DNA from: Sesamum alatum
Taxonomy: Eukaryota; Streptophyta; Magnoliopsida; Lamiales; Pedaliaceae
Reading direction: 5' to 3'
Assembly: GCA_034509735.1 (NCBI GenBank)
Contig: JACGWO010000006.1
Location: 6,587,001-6,651,000, forward strand
DNA: 64,000 nt
A program made the translations under genes and the position numbers. The notes under the pieces are model-generated. The model worked only from the letters and a program-made list of their open reading frames with translations, did no database searches and was not told where the DNA came from. Below are positions 24,090-34,991 of this stretch, piece by piece (position 1 is the first letter of the stretch; every line of letters begins with the position of its first letter).

Positions 24090-24369
24090 AAAATACTTAT
24101 TACATTAATGCAATTTATCTTCCTGTGATATTGCAAATGAGCGAATTTCCCCCTTATGAAAAAAAAATAGTAATTTACCTATCCGTGTTCTTTAAAATGG
24201 AGCAATTTACCTTCGTGTCTAGGGATGTAAATTGCTCCATTTTGAAAAACCCGAGGAGGTAAATTCATTCACTTTAAAAAAATACATGGAGGTAAATTGC
24301 TATTTTATTTTTCATAAGGGAGTAATTTGCACATTTGCAATATTACAGAGGGTTACTTGCATTTTTCCC
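24090..24369. repeat. Copy of the 'gcaatttatc...ttttccc' MITE family
   Basis: Left blocks (tgatattgcaaatgagcg, aaatggagcaatttacc) and right blocks (gtaaattgctccatttt, gcacatttgcaatatta, ttgcatttttccc) are inverse of one another and match the copies at 25098 and 43654. No target duplication was recognised, and the left terminus is eroded. Confidence 0.65.
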
Positions 24370-25087
24370 TTTTATCGCAAGATCATCAGAAATTAGTGAC
24401 GGGCTCCTTAATTCCGTAATTTTCTAAACTATTGATATCTCACAAATTAAGTTTTGCGACAATATCTTCTTTATCGCTAATTTCCGGTTAGAACCAAACG
24501 AAAATTATTTATAGAGTTGTCATTGCAATATTGTTGAAAAGTTGTCATTGCTTGTTGGTGTATATGTTGTAATGTTTATTGCAAATCCCGGTCGTCGTTT
24601 AAACCGAATTTTACCATGGAAGATGTCTCCATTGCAATACTATCATTTTCGGAGAAGATTTTTATCCATCGATAATGATTTACGATGGGTTTTTGCGATG
24701 GATATTCTTGATACAATTTTGTTGCATGCAATTAATTGATTTTCTGCTTTTTTTTTTCTTTTTTGGGAGAATCATCTCTATATCTATTCTACTATCAATT
24801 TATATGGAAGTATTTTAAATTTTTGGTTTGACTAAAATTAATATATCCCTTTGAAAGCATTATTTTTAGTGACAACAATACATATTTGATACAATTATTA
24901 TGATGAATTGAAGTTTTCCTAATTTTTGAATTTAGAACCTTGAACTTAATTAAATACTTGATTTCTAAAGTGTTATGTTCCCAAAGGGAAGAAACTAAAT
25001 TAACAAAATAGTTGAAAAATCAAACATAAAAAATGTAATTTGTAATGATTATATATGCTCATCAGCCAATTCTAGTACTGGTATATA
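24370..25087. other. Gene-free interval
   Basis: AT-rich. A 24410-24735 stretch has moderately higher complexity and a 65-codon open frame but no family resemblance. Nothing else was seen. Confidence 0.4.
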
Positions 25088-25097
25088 TATAATAAAT

Positions 25098-25342
25098 GGG
25101 AAAAATACAAGCAATCCTTCTATGATATTACAAAAGTGAAAATTACCCATCTATGAAAAACAAAATAGAAATTTACCTCCCTGTGTTTTTTAAAATGAAT
25201 CAATTTACATCCTCGTATTTTTTATGGGGTAAATTGCTCCATTTTAAAGAACACAAGGAGATAAATTGCTCATTTTTTTTTTTCATAAAAAAATAATTTG
25301 CTCATTTGCAAAATATACATGAAGGTAAATTACATTAAACCC
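25098..25342. repeat. Complete MITE with perfect 10-bp target duplication
   Basis: Ends GGGAAAAATACAAGC and ATTACATTAAACCC, arms inverse of each other. Flanked by the direct repeat TATAATAAAT at 25088-25097 and 25343-25352. A 9-11 bp duplication points to a Mutator-like mobiliser. No coding capacity. Confidence 0.8.
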
Positions 25343-25352
25343 TATAATAAAT

Positions 25353-26432
25353 TAATCACATAGCAAACAAACTTGAAGATGTAATAAGTGTTTTAGAATC
25401 CGAAGATCAAGAGTCATCAACTTGGCCCCGCGCCTAGTGGTAATTGAGACTTTCAAAATCATTTTCAAAAATTAATTATGATCACAAAGACGCTTGAGAT
25501 ATCGTATTGCTTAAGGCGTTTTATAAAGAAAAACTATATGCACTCTATATAATTGAAATAAAGTCGTTGGCCAACCATGATTTTATAAAATCAATTATTT
25601 TCAAAAAAATCAATTATTATAAAAATTAATTTCTTTTATAATGAATTATTCAGACATTTGATCCAACTCAGTGTAAATGTATTATTATTGCAGGGGGGAA
25701 TGCATTTTTAGCCCCGTTACGTACAAGACATGGTGTCACTTTGGGTACCACCGTATTAACATAGTCATAAAAAATGGTCTCGTCAGACAAAATGGTTGAC
25801 CCGATTTACTGTCCAAAAATTATGAAAGTAATTATGAAATTATGTGCAAATCACATGTCATTTTCTTCCTTCGAAATAGCCGTTCACTGACCCCACACTT
25901 GTAAAATTAACGGCATGACCATTTTTGCAGTGAAAAGTTGTCTAGCAAAACTGTTAGATTTAAAAATATTTTACAAAATATTATATTTTACATGGATAAC
26001 TATTATATATTTCAAAATATTTTACTTATTAAATGATTTTTTTGAAATTATTGAGCACATAAAAGAACTCAAGAAGGGGAAGGGATCCGACATAACTATA
26101 TGCAGAAAATTCGATACTTTCGAGTATTTGATGACAAGCTTCTTACTCCAAATGAATTACGAACATGTCTTATGAAAATAATCACCCTGAAAAATTATTA
26201 TATTGTGTTTGGGTTGTTGAATTTGATGATACATATTTTAAATCCCAAATAACAAATTCTTTTTATTTGTTTGCGTGATTCCACATTAGAAAAGATTTTA
26301 AAAAAATCTCGTTTTGAACTATATTTGATTAAATATCGATGAATTTCATATCATTTTGATCTAAAGTTATTTGAAATTATTTGATTCCCCAAAATTCTTC
26401 TTTCAAATCTAAATATTTCCATCCAAATATAT
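25353..26432. other. Gene-free interval with one MITE arm
   Basis: At 25690-25920 there is a GC-richer single arm ('gggaatgcatttttagcccc', 'gtcactttgggtacca') of a fold-back type without a partner. A stretch near 25423-25460 ('cgcctagtggtaattgag') could be a decayed tRNA-derived SINE start. No genes. Confidence 0.35.
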
Positions 26433-27341
26433 GGGGATAAATACGATTTTAGTCCTCAAACATAGTCAATTATGCACTCTTGGTCCTCAAACAATTTGAG
26501 GGGCAGTTTTAGTCCTCTCGAACTGTTACTTTTTTAATATTTTTGGTCCTTTCTTCTAGTGGAACGTTAAAATTGCCGAAATTGCAGTTTGGAGGGAGGA
26601 AAAAACAACCATTTCTCTCCCATTTTGTTGGTTTTCTTCAAGCTTTGGTCAAAAGCATCTATTTTTCCAACTTTTTCAAGTTTTAAGAGATAAGAGACGA
26701 AAAAAATAATAATAATTTAAGCGATACTATTTTTTTTATAATCTTAATGAAACATTGTCGAAACATCAAGGTAGCATCAAGGCCTTCAGGCTCATCTAGA
26801 GGATTTCAGTCTAGTCAGTAGGGTGATGTTTTGTAATAAGATTATGAACTACATCTGTATTAACTAATGTTAGAGATTGTGGAATATTGATGTTAAGATT
26901 ATGAACTACTTCGTCTAAGATTGTGGAATGTTGATGTTGAGATTGTGTTGATGTTTAATTAATTCAAGGATAACTATTTTTTAGTATGGATGTTGTTTTT
27001 TACATTACACACACGTGTCATTGACAATATTTTGTTAAGATTATAGATAAAATTTGTTGTTTAAACTCACTTTTTCAGTCTCATCTCTCTTGAAACTTTA
27101 TGAAAAATGGGATAAATGGGTGTTTTGGATTAAATCTTGAAGAAGACCACAAAATGGGAGGGAAATAGCTGCTTTTTTACCCCTCCAGAGCGCAACTCCA
27201 TCAATTTTAACTCTCTACTAACAGAAAGGATAAAAATACAAAAAAAATAATAGTTTAAGGATCGAAACGGTAATTTTAAATTGTTCGAGGACAAAAAACA
27301 CATAAGTAATTATATTTGAGGGGCAAAGTCTCAATTATTCC
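26433..27341. repeat. Fold-back element with about 200-bp arms
   Basis: The left arm (GGGGATAAATACGATTTTAG, 'ctcaaacaatttgagggg', 'aaatgggagagaaatgg' in reverse) pairs with the right arm (27110-27341: 'aaaatgggagggaaat', 'taaattgttcgaggac', 'ctcaattattcct'). The unpaired middle is AT-rich with repeats around 'gattatgaactac' (26841 and 26901). No target duplication could be assigned. Confidence 0.7.
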
Positions 27342-27685
27342 TAATATTTCCTTACAACTACTCATTTGATTTGTACACCTTAAATTTATAGAATTTTTAA
27401 ATTATTGGAAAGAGAAGTGAGAGAAAACTACGAAGAGATTTAATTATAGATAAGATTATAATGAGTACATGAATTTCTAATTAATTATGTATATATATTT
27501 GATATCATGATAATGAATTTGAGCATTTAAGTGCAATTGATATACATAATTATTTGTATGTATAAGTTCTAATATAAGATGGAACTACATTTCGATCAAA
27601 AATTTAATGTCACCTCAATTTTTCCAGTAAAATTTAACATTAAAATACGGTAACATTTTTTTTAGTATATAAATGGAATTCAGCC

Positions 27686-27933
27686 GCCAACGAGGCCTAA
27701 CTCAATTGGCAAAGTTGAGGCCCCATAACTCTTAATTAAGATTATGGGTTCGAACTCCGCCAGCGTGGGATGTTGTTCTACTTAATAGTAGGTGTATTTC
27801 TACTTTATAGTATGTGATTAGTATAGATTGTTATAGTTGTTGGTTAGTTGTTAGATATAAGATATCTAATATAAATTATTGCAATCGATTTATTCAAAAT
27901 AAAATAATAGTTCATCATTTCACTTCAACAAAA
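27686..27933 (+). mobile_element. tRNA-derived SINE with perfect 15-bp target duplication
   Basis: Begins near GCCAACGAGGCCTAACTCAA with box A-like TGGCAAAGTTGAGG and box B GGTTCGAACTCC, the RNA polymerase III promoter of a tRNA-derived SINE, and ends in a short A-rich tail. The direct repeat AAATGGAATTCAGCC flanks it at 27671-27685 and 27934-27948. The paralogous site at 33127 is empty, which confirms insertion after the segmental duplication. Confidence 0.85.
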
Positions 27934-28774
27934 AAATGGAATTCAGCCCACAACCATTTAACTTAAATTAGCCCGTTCTTATCAATTAAGCCAACAAACA
28001 TCGACCAACCTATCCAATTTCAACAATATATAATTTGAAAAGAATCACTACAAAAAAGATTGATTATTTCTTATACTATAAATTACTACTATTAAAAACT
28101 AATGAAAAATCCACACTATCTACCACGATCAAACTAAATCGATGTAAAAACTTAAGTTCTGACATTGGTCATAATTTTATCTATGGCCAAACATTTGCCA
28201 TAATTTCTAGTTGTAGTCAATATTTTGTCTCGCTACAAAAATAATGATTAATATATAACCACTAACCAATCATGATTAATTAATATTTATTATAATTTTG
28301 ATTTTTAACTAGAATTAAGCTACAAATTACACTTTTTTACAAGATTTTGATTGAATTTAATCACAAAAATAATTACTAAAAAAATCAGTCGAAAGATACA
28401 AAAAATTATATTTATGCTTGAAAAACAGATTTAACTGGCTAGGGCCAAACCATTACATATATTAAATACAATAAAAAATGGGATAAAATTTAAACTGGAA
28501 AATTCCATCCACATAATAAACCATGTAGAGTTGAGAGTCTTGGAAAGATGTCAAACAAAAGACCCTCCAATTTCTCCACTGTTCCATTCTATGCCGTCTG
28601 CATAACTCTCTCCCATAAAAGGAATGCATCTTCCACTCAATCAACCTTAATTCATGACACAACTTTAAGTAGCTGATTCCTTGTTCTTCTTGTCCTCTTG
28701 TATCCAAAAAGTGAACTAATGGTTCTCTACTTCTGTAATTTATTTCTAACTACTTTATGGTGGTTGGTCTCCAG

Positions 28775-28986
28775 GAGCAACTCCATTCGATAAGAAGCAA
28801 TTTGTGGCCTATATAAAAAGGTATATTAAGAACTTAACACTCCATTTGATAAGAAGCAATTTGTGACTTATATAAAAAGGTATATTAAGAACTTAACACC
28901 GGAGTTGACACGGAGAAGCAAGAGTTGTTTAACAAAAACATCGAGGGAGCTAATAAGCACATTCTCTAGGCTGGGGACCTCCATTT
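28775..28986 (+). pseudogene. TCTP exon-4 pseudogene with internal tandem duplication
   Basis: The sequence matches exon 4 of the intact TCTP gene (36231-36388), including the upstream polypyrimidine/AG acceptor (GGTCTCCAG) and downstream donor (GTAAGTG). A 59-bp unit (28781-28839) is repeated directly at 28840-28898, shifting the frame. Further differences include stops such as the TAG near 28965. With exons 1-3 and exon 5 absent, no TCTP product can be made. Confidence 0.85.
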
Positions 28987-29290
28987 GTAAGTGAATTTGT
29001 ACTTTCATTCGCAAGAATTTTTATTTTCAATGAGTCTACATATGTTAATTGCATTTTACTCATTCTCTTAAAGTCAGAAAAAACTCAACGCGAACCTTGA
29101 AATTTAAAAAAAAATAAGAAAAATCACTGCTTTTGACATCAAGTGCATTTTTTCCCTTTTTTCTATTTTTTTCTTTTAAGATTTTTTTTTTCTATTAGTA
29201 GTCTTAAGAGGGCCTATTGCATTTACCCCTAGTTAACATAAGGAGTCAAATATATGACTTATATTTCGAGTGATACTAGTAAAATGCATG

Positions 29291-31000
29291 CGCAATTGCC
29301 TGAGGTGTAGTTTACTTATTCGATACTAACTTTCTTGTTTACTTTCTATCTTTAAATAATGTGTTAACATAATATGTAGATTATAGATATATATTTGATT
29401 TGAATATAAATGTTTATATATGACAATAAATAGATTTGAAGAACGAAAAAAATGAATAAGTAAAAGATTTTAATGAGAAAACTTTAATTGAAAATTTTGA
29501 TAGCAAAACTTGATTATTAAAAATAAACTCCTAACCAGTATTTATACATTTGGCTTCCTCAAATGAATGGTGAAGAATCATTCTTATGATGTGGTGAGAA
29601 ACTCTCAAAATCTCTTTTCAAAATATTTTTAAATATTATAAAAGTTTATAGACTTATATACAGAACTTTCTTAAAACTTTTCACAACTTTTATATTTGTT
29701 TAAAATGTTGCATCCACAAAATTTTATATTTATATAAAATATTCTAAATTTTTTAACATTCTTAATTTCATATTGCATTCAATATTTTCTGGAATGTGCT
29801 TTTAAAATTACCTTAGGTAGACCCCTTTAGAACAGGTTATTTTGAAGATTGTTCATATATATAGAGTATAAGAGAGGAAATCATTTTTTTGGATAAATGA
29901 AAAGGATATTTTAAATATCCTATTACTTCAAGAAGTTTAAAAACTCAAAAAAACACCAAGCAATGTATATGGAGTGTAAGAGAGGAAAATGACATTCATT
30001 TTAATTGACTGGGGTATAGAATTAATTATTCATGATAATAAGATAATGAGTTCAATTTTTATTAAAGTTTATGTATGTATTATTTACTTTTATTAAATGC
30101 GCTTTGCTTTAAAAAAAAATTACATTGATATTTAGCATAATTTACATTAAAAAATAATATTATTAAGGATTACAACACATAAAAGAAGTTTTCTCGATTT
30201 TGTCTACCCAAACCAAAATAATAATGATGATGTGATAAGTAGTAATCAATTTATTAGTCTAACTTTAAGTTATTTTAAAGTTAAATTATAAAATTAATTG
30301 GAAAAACCCACCATATCTCTCGCATATCCAAGTACATCTCATGTAAAAAAAATATAAATATTGTTTTATTATAAAATTTTATTTAAAATATTCAAAATAC
30401 TTTTTTTTCTTTTAACTTGCATCTAATAATCCATTGCTCAACCAATTTTATTTTGAATTAAATTTTGAGCATGAAAGTACATCACACCCTAATAAAACTT
30501 TCAGTAGACAAACTGCTTATTCAAAACTTTTGAAACATTACATAAATAAATAAATAAATAAATATATATATATATAGATAGAGTTTGAATTTTTTGTATT
30601 TTTATTCTTTATCTCGGTCGTATTTTTAGTTTCAAAAATATATATAACATAAATAAATTTGTAAATAAGAATATTAAAGAAATTATTAAAATAATAAAAC
30701 ATGTGAGAATCACAGAACAATTATTTGTTCCTCCATTAAATTATAGAGTTTGTTATGTTTGTTATTTTCTTTAACGCGAGTGAAATAAAAACTTATAACT
30801 TGGATTGATTTTTGTTTATTCTTTTTCCGGTCCAATTTTTTTTTGAGTGTTAAATGGTAGTAATAATAATTTGTATTTTGAAAATTCGATACTTTAATAA
30901 TATTATCTTATATAGGAAATTTTGGTCTTCACACAAAACATAAAATATATGTTGGAAATATGCCACAGTTCTGTAAAACTGAATTTGGCTTTTCCAAAAG
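29291..31000. other. Gene-free AT-rich interval
   Basis: Long AT-rich stretch with (ATAA)n and (AT)n at 30541-30575. No gene or clear element was recognised. Confidence 0.5.
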
Positions 31001-31827
31001 GGGTTAATTACACTGACCTCCCCTACTACTATGGGAATATACAAATTTCCCCCTCTTAATATGAAAATTACATAAACTTTCCTTCCAAATATATCCACCT
31101 TACAAATTGTCCCTTCCATTAGTCAATTTAATGGATTTCGTTGATGTCATAAAAAAAAAATTGGTCTAAACTTTCTATAATACCCTCAACCTGAATAACT
31201 CTATTTTCTATGACTTAAATACTTTTAAGGGATATTTTGTTATATTTAAAGTTAATAAGGGTGTATACTCGTAACTTTTAGTAAATTATTTTATAATATT
31301 TTTTTAATCAAATATTGTGTATGTGTAGGTTGTGACATTAATTTCTACTCCTAACAATCATCAAAGCTTGCAAATTTTGTTGAACTTATATTATTTTATC
31401 GCAAGTAATAAAATAGAGTTTATATTACTCAAATGTTAAAAATATTGAGGAAAATTCCATTATTTTAGCCAATTTTACTATTCCGAATTAAAATTTAAAC
31501 AAGTCAATTTTAGTGTATTTTAATTCTTAAAGTTCAATACATTACAATTCCTAAAATAATGAAGACATACGTATATTTTTAAATTATTTGAAGAAAAACT
31601 TTTTTCCTTCTTTTCATTTCAAATAAAGAGAATAAAAAAATACTTCTATTATTAATTTTATTGAATTATTTTCAATTTTATAAATGAGGGCAAAATGGTC
31701 ATTTAAGCACCTATTATTAAATTTTCCTAACACCTATTAGCTAGAGGGGACAATTTATAATTTTCATAATAAAAGGGGGGAATTTGTATATTCCCATAAT
31801 AGTAGGGGTGGTGAGTGTAATTAACCC
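31001..31827. repeat. Fold-back MITE with 9-bp target duplication
   Basis: The left arm GGGTTAATTACACTGACCTC pairs with the right arm ending GGTGAGTGTAATTAACCC; arms are about 140 bp. Flanks TTCCAAAAG (30992) and TTCCAAAAA (31828) agree at eight of nine positions, a Mutator-like signature. The interior is AT-rich and non-coding. Confidence 0.8.
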
Positions 31828-32271
31828 TTCCAAAAATTCAAGGTTTTTCCAAAAATAATTTCTCATTAATATATTCACTGCATTACCTTTTACTTTTACT
31901 TTTTTTATTACTAATGTATAAGTAATGGGATTAACATATTTAATTGAAGACAAGCGACATTTGTTTTATTATATCATTTGAATGGAGTAGCTAGAGTCGA
32001 ACTTTTTGAGTTAAATTTTCCATATGATACGATTGAGTTAAATTTAACCTTACAATACGGTAATATATATATATATATATATATATTTTATCTATACTAT
32101 TATAGAGGGTTGATGATTTTTAGAATCAAAGTAGTAGTTTTGATACTACTACACTAAATTATTATAGTACTAAACATACCTTTTAACTTTTCAACTTATT
32201 TTGACATAACTACTCAATTAAGTTCCTTTAGAAAATTAATTTCATGCAATTACATGTACTCTAAAAATTAA

Positions 32272-32799
32272 GGGATAATTACAATCCCCTCCCCTGAGGC
32301 TTGGTATAATTACATGTAGACCTCCTATGGTTTGAGAAATTACATCTACTATCCCCGAAGTTTGCTTCTGTCTAACAAATAGGTCCCTCCGTTAGTCAAA
32401 ATTCACCAATTTGTTGATATTAGCAAAAAAAAAAAAAATTGAATTAAAGGTGAGATTTGCCATTAATTGACTTGTTACTGACTTATATATGTCACACGTT
32501 AATACATGAGAGGAGGTATATCTTCACAATTATAAGGGTAATTTAGTCATAAAAGATTTGTTTGGCCTGCAATAAGTCACTATTAAGTCAATCGATGACA
32601 AATCTTATCTTTAATTCAATTGTTTTTTTTTTTTTTTTTTTTTTTGCTAATATCAACAAATTCGGTGAATTTTGTCTATTGGGGGAACTCATTTGTTAAG
32701 CAGAAGCAAACCTCAGGGGTAGTAGATGTAATTTCTCAAACCATTGGGAGTTTACGTGTAATTATACCAAAACTTAGGGGAGGGGAGTGTAATTATCCT
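32272..32799. repeat. Fold-back MITE with about 200-bp arms
   Basis: Left GGGATAATTACAATCCCCTC and right GAGGGGAGTGTAATTATCCT are inverse. The arms include A13 (32427-) facing a T-run (32621-32645) and 'gcttctgtctaac' facing 'ttaagcagaagc'. Flanks AAAAATTAA and GAAAATCAA agree at seven of nine positions. It lies inside copy 2 of the TCTP segmental duplication and is absent from copy 1. Confidence 0.75.
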
Positions 32800-33632
32800 G
32801 AAAATCAAATTTACTCTCATTTTGTTTAAGTACTTTATTGTTTATTGAAATAGAAATAATATATTAGTATTTGTGTTGAATGTATATATAACATCATTAT
32901 CAATATAACATATATTGTATAAAATTTTTAGTTTTTAATTAAATTTAAGTAAATCATGTATTGATAATTAATGAATTAGAAAAGTTATCAGACTATTTTT
33001 GTATGTGAGGTTTTAGGACAATGACAAATTTTAATATATAAGAACAAATTATGAACTTCAATAAAATAAAATATTACTAAAAATTATGTGCGCAAATTCT
33101 GGGTGAGACGTAGCTAGTATATATAAATGAAATTCAACAGATGGTCATTTCATTATATTAGCCCATTTTTATTAATTGACCCAACAAACATCGACCAAAC
33201 ATACCATATTTTTAAAAATATATAAACAACTCAAAGGTTTACATATAGTAATAAACCATATATTGAAGATTTTATCCCAAATCTTATTGATTGAGTATAT
33301 ACATATTATATTTATATGTACAAAATTATGGCAGTTATTCTATTTAAAGAAAGATTTTTGAAAACGTACCATATATATTATTATGCATGGACTAAAATTT
33401 AGAATAAAAAAAATAAATTTTCTTTAAATAAAATGAGGTTCCTAATTTCACATACGAGATATATATAGCGCAGTTTGACCTGATGATTGCATAATTGATT
33501 ATAAGATAATTGATTTTGGAATACTTGATTAGAAAAAAAGTTATTATGCTGTTTGGATTAACAATTTTATTATTCATTATACAAATGAAAATTATAGTTG
33601 AATTTGAAAACTAACGTCATTTTTAAAGGTAT
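32800..33632. other. Gene-free interval upstream of TCTP
   Basis: AT-rich. From about 33115 it is homologous to the duplicated locus at 27660-28035. No genes. Confidence 0.45.
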
Positions 33633-33885
33633 GGTAAATTTACATTGACACCTCCTAAATTAGTCTAATTATACAAATATTCCCAACTATTTGCAAATTT
33701 AAAAGCACACCCCATGAGGGGTATTGTTGTAATCTATCACAGGGTCTACACTTGTAAAACTTTGCCCCTGTAAGCGTCATACTTATGATTACAACTAAAA
33801 TTTTAAGGGTGTGTTTATAATTTTATAAAAGACAAGGGATATTTGTGGAATTAAATGTAATCAAGGAGTATCGATGTAATTTACC
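33633..33885. repeat. MITE of the 'ggtaaattta' family, copy 1
   Basis: Left GGTAAATTTACATTGACACC and right GGAGTATCGATGTAATTTACC are inverse. Flanks TTAAAGGTAT and TTAAAGTTAA agree at eight of ten positions. Internal blocks of 'cacacccc' face 'aagggtgtgttt'. Confidence 0.7.
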
Positions 33886-33905
33886 TTAAAGTTAACTGAA
33901 AAAAT

Positions 33906-34155
33906 GGTAAATTACATGGCACTTCCTGAAATTAGGTCTAATTACCCAAACACTCCCATACTCTTTGAAAAATTATAAATACACACCTTGAGATTAATGT
34001 AATTGTAATTCACAATCGACAACTCCTAATAGGAAAAAACTTGCACAAACACACCCTCATAAAAATACATAGACACCCCCTAATTTAATTTCACAAAGGG
34101 CAGGGTTTTTTCTGTTCTTAAGCCAACCTCAAAGAGTGTCGATGTAATTCAATCT
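33906..34155. repeat. MITE of the 'ggtaaattta' family, copy 2
   Basis: Starts 20 bp after copy 1 in the same orientation: GGTAAATTACATGGCACTTC on the left, 'gagtgtcgatgtaattcaa' on the right. It is more diverged than copy 1, and the right end is eroded. Confidence 0.6.
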
Positions 34156-34827
34156 TAAAAAAGTTAAAAAAAAATATTTAATATACATAATAGATAATTG
34201 GAGGAAAAAGAACTGGGATGGGTTCAGAGACCCTCCCAATCATTGTAATAGACCAGATTCAGAATAGATTACTTAGCTCCCCCAGCCCCATATTTGCAGG
34301 TCGTTGCTACTTATAGGGTCTGAAAAATAGTCTGGTGATTGTGTGTTACACAATCAGGGAACACGAGCGTGTGACCTGTACACGGTCGTGTTCTGGCCTT
34401 ACACGGCCGTGTTATCGTTTGGCTCGGTGTCGCATGTTGTATCTCGTACTTCTATTATATTAATGAATATTTACATTCCAAAACCCCCCCTCCAAAAAAG
34501 AGAAAGAATTGGAATAAAATTATACGTACAGTTTTTATTAAAACGTGATTTTGATATAATTTAATCACAAAAATAATTATTGAAAAAACAATCAAATTAT
34601 ATAAAAATTATATTTACACTCGAAACACAAATTTAATCTGGTGGCCTAAACAAGTACATATGTTAAATATAATATATAAAGTAAAATAAAATTTAAAGTA
34701 GAAAATTCCATCCACATAATAAACAAATTAGAGTGGGAAGTGTTGGGGACAATGAATTGCTAAGTAGAAGAAACGTGGTGAAATAAAACCTCTTTCTCTT
34801 CCACACATTCAACGTTAAATTCTCCAC
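34156..34827. other. TCTP upstream region with a short GC-richer repeat patch
   Basis: 34353-34420 holds about three imperfect 20-bp units with the palindrome-like 'acacggccgtgt' core. From about 34540 the sequence is shared with the partial TCTP duplicate (28340-28585), so it was part of the duplicated locus. It should include the TCTP promoter. Confidence 0.45.
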
Positions 34828-34834
34828 TATAAAA
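34828..34834 (+). promoter_or_regulatory. Probable TATA box of TCTP
   Basis: TATAAAA, 164 bp before the TCTP start codon. It is followed at about 34858-34930 by a pyrimidine-rich leader (ATCCCCGTCTTCCTCTCCTG), as expected for highly expressed TCTP mRNAs with pyrimidine-rich 5' ends. The transcription start is inferred at around 34858-34866. Confidence 0.6.
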
Positions 34835-34991
34835 CTTCCCGCACCCACCAAGTGTTCTCATATACATCCCCGTCTTCCTCTCCTGCTCTTACTGCCTCAG
34901 CTTTTCCTCGCTTCTCTGTCTCATACTCTCAGAGATTAAAAGAAAGATCAAATCTTTCTGAGAAAGAGTGAAAGGGTTGTCGTCTGCAATC

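Larger units (their letters stand above)
27590..29290 (+). repeat. Partial segmental duplication of the TCTP locus (copy 1)
   Basis: Collinear with 31980-36700. Matches include 'aatacggtaa' (27638 and 32052), 'caacaaacatcgacc' (27989 and 33182), 'aattccatccacataataaac' (28498 and 34706, TCTP upstream region), intron 3 from 'aattcatgacat' (about 28650 and 36110), exon 4, and intron 4 down to 'gggcctaytgcattta' (29211 and 36624). The promoter TATA region, exons 1-3 and introns 1-2 (about 1.3 kb) are missing, with the deletion junction near 28585-28650. The presence of introns shows DNA-level duplication, not retroposition. Confidence 0.8.

Noticed and set aside
27680..27765. Possible tRNA gene
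   Set aside because: Box A and box B are present, but the arms do not fold into a tRNA with an anticodon stem. The 15-bp target duplication and A-rich tail show it is a SINE.
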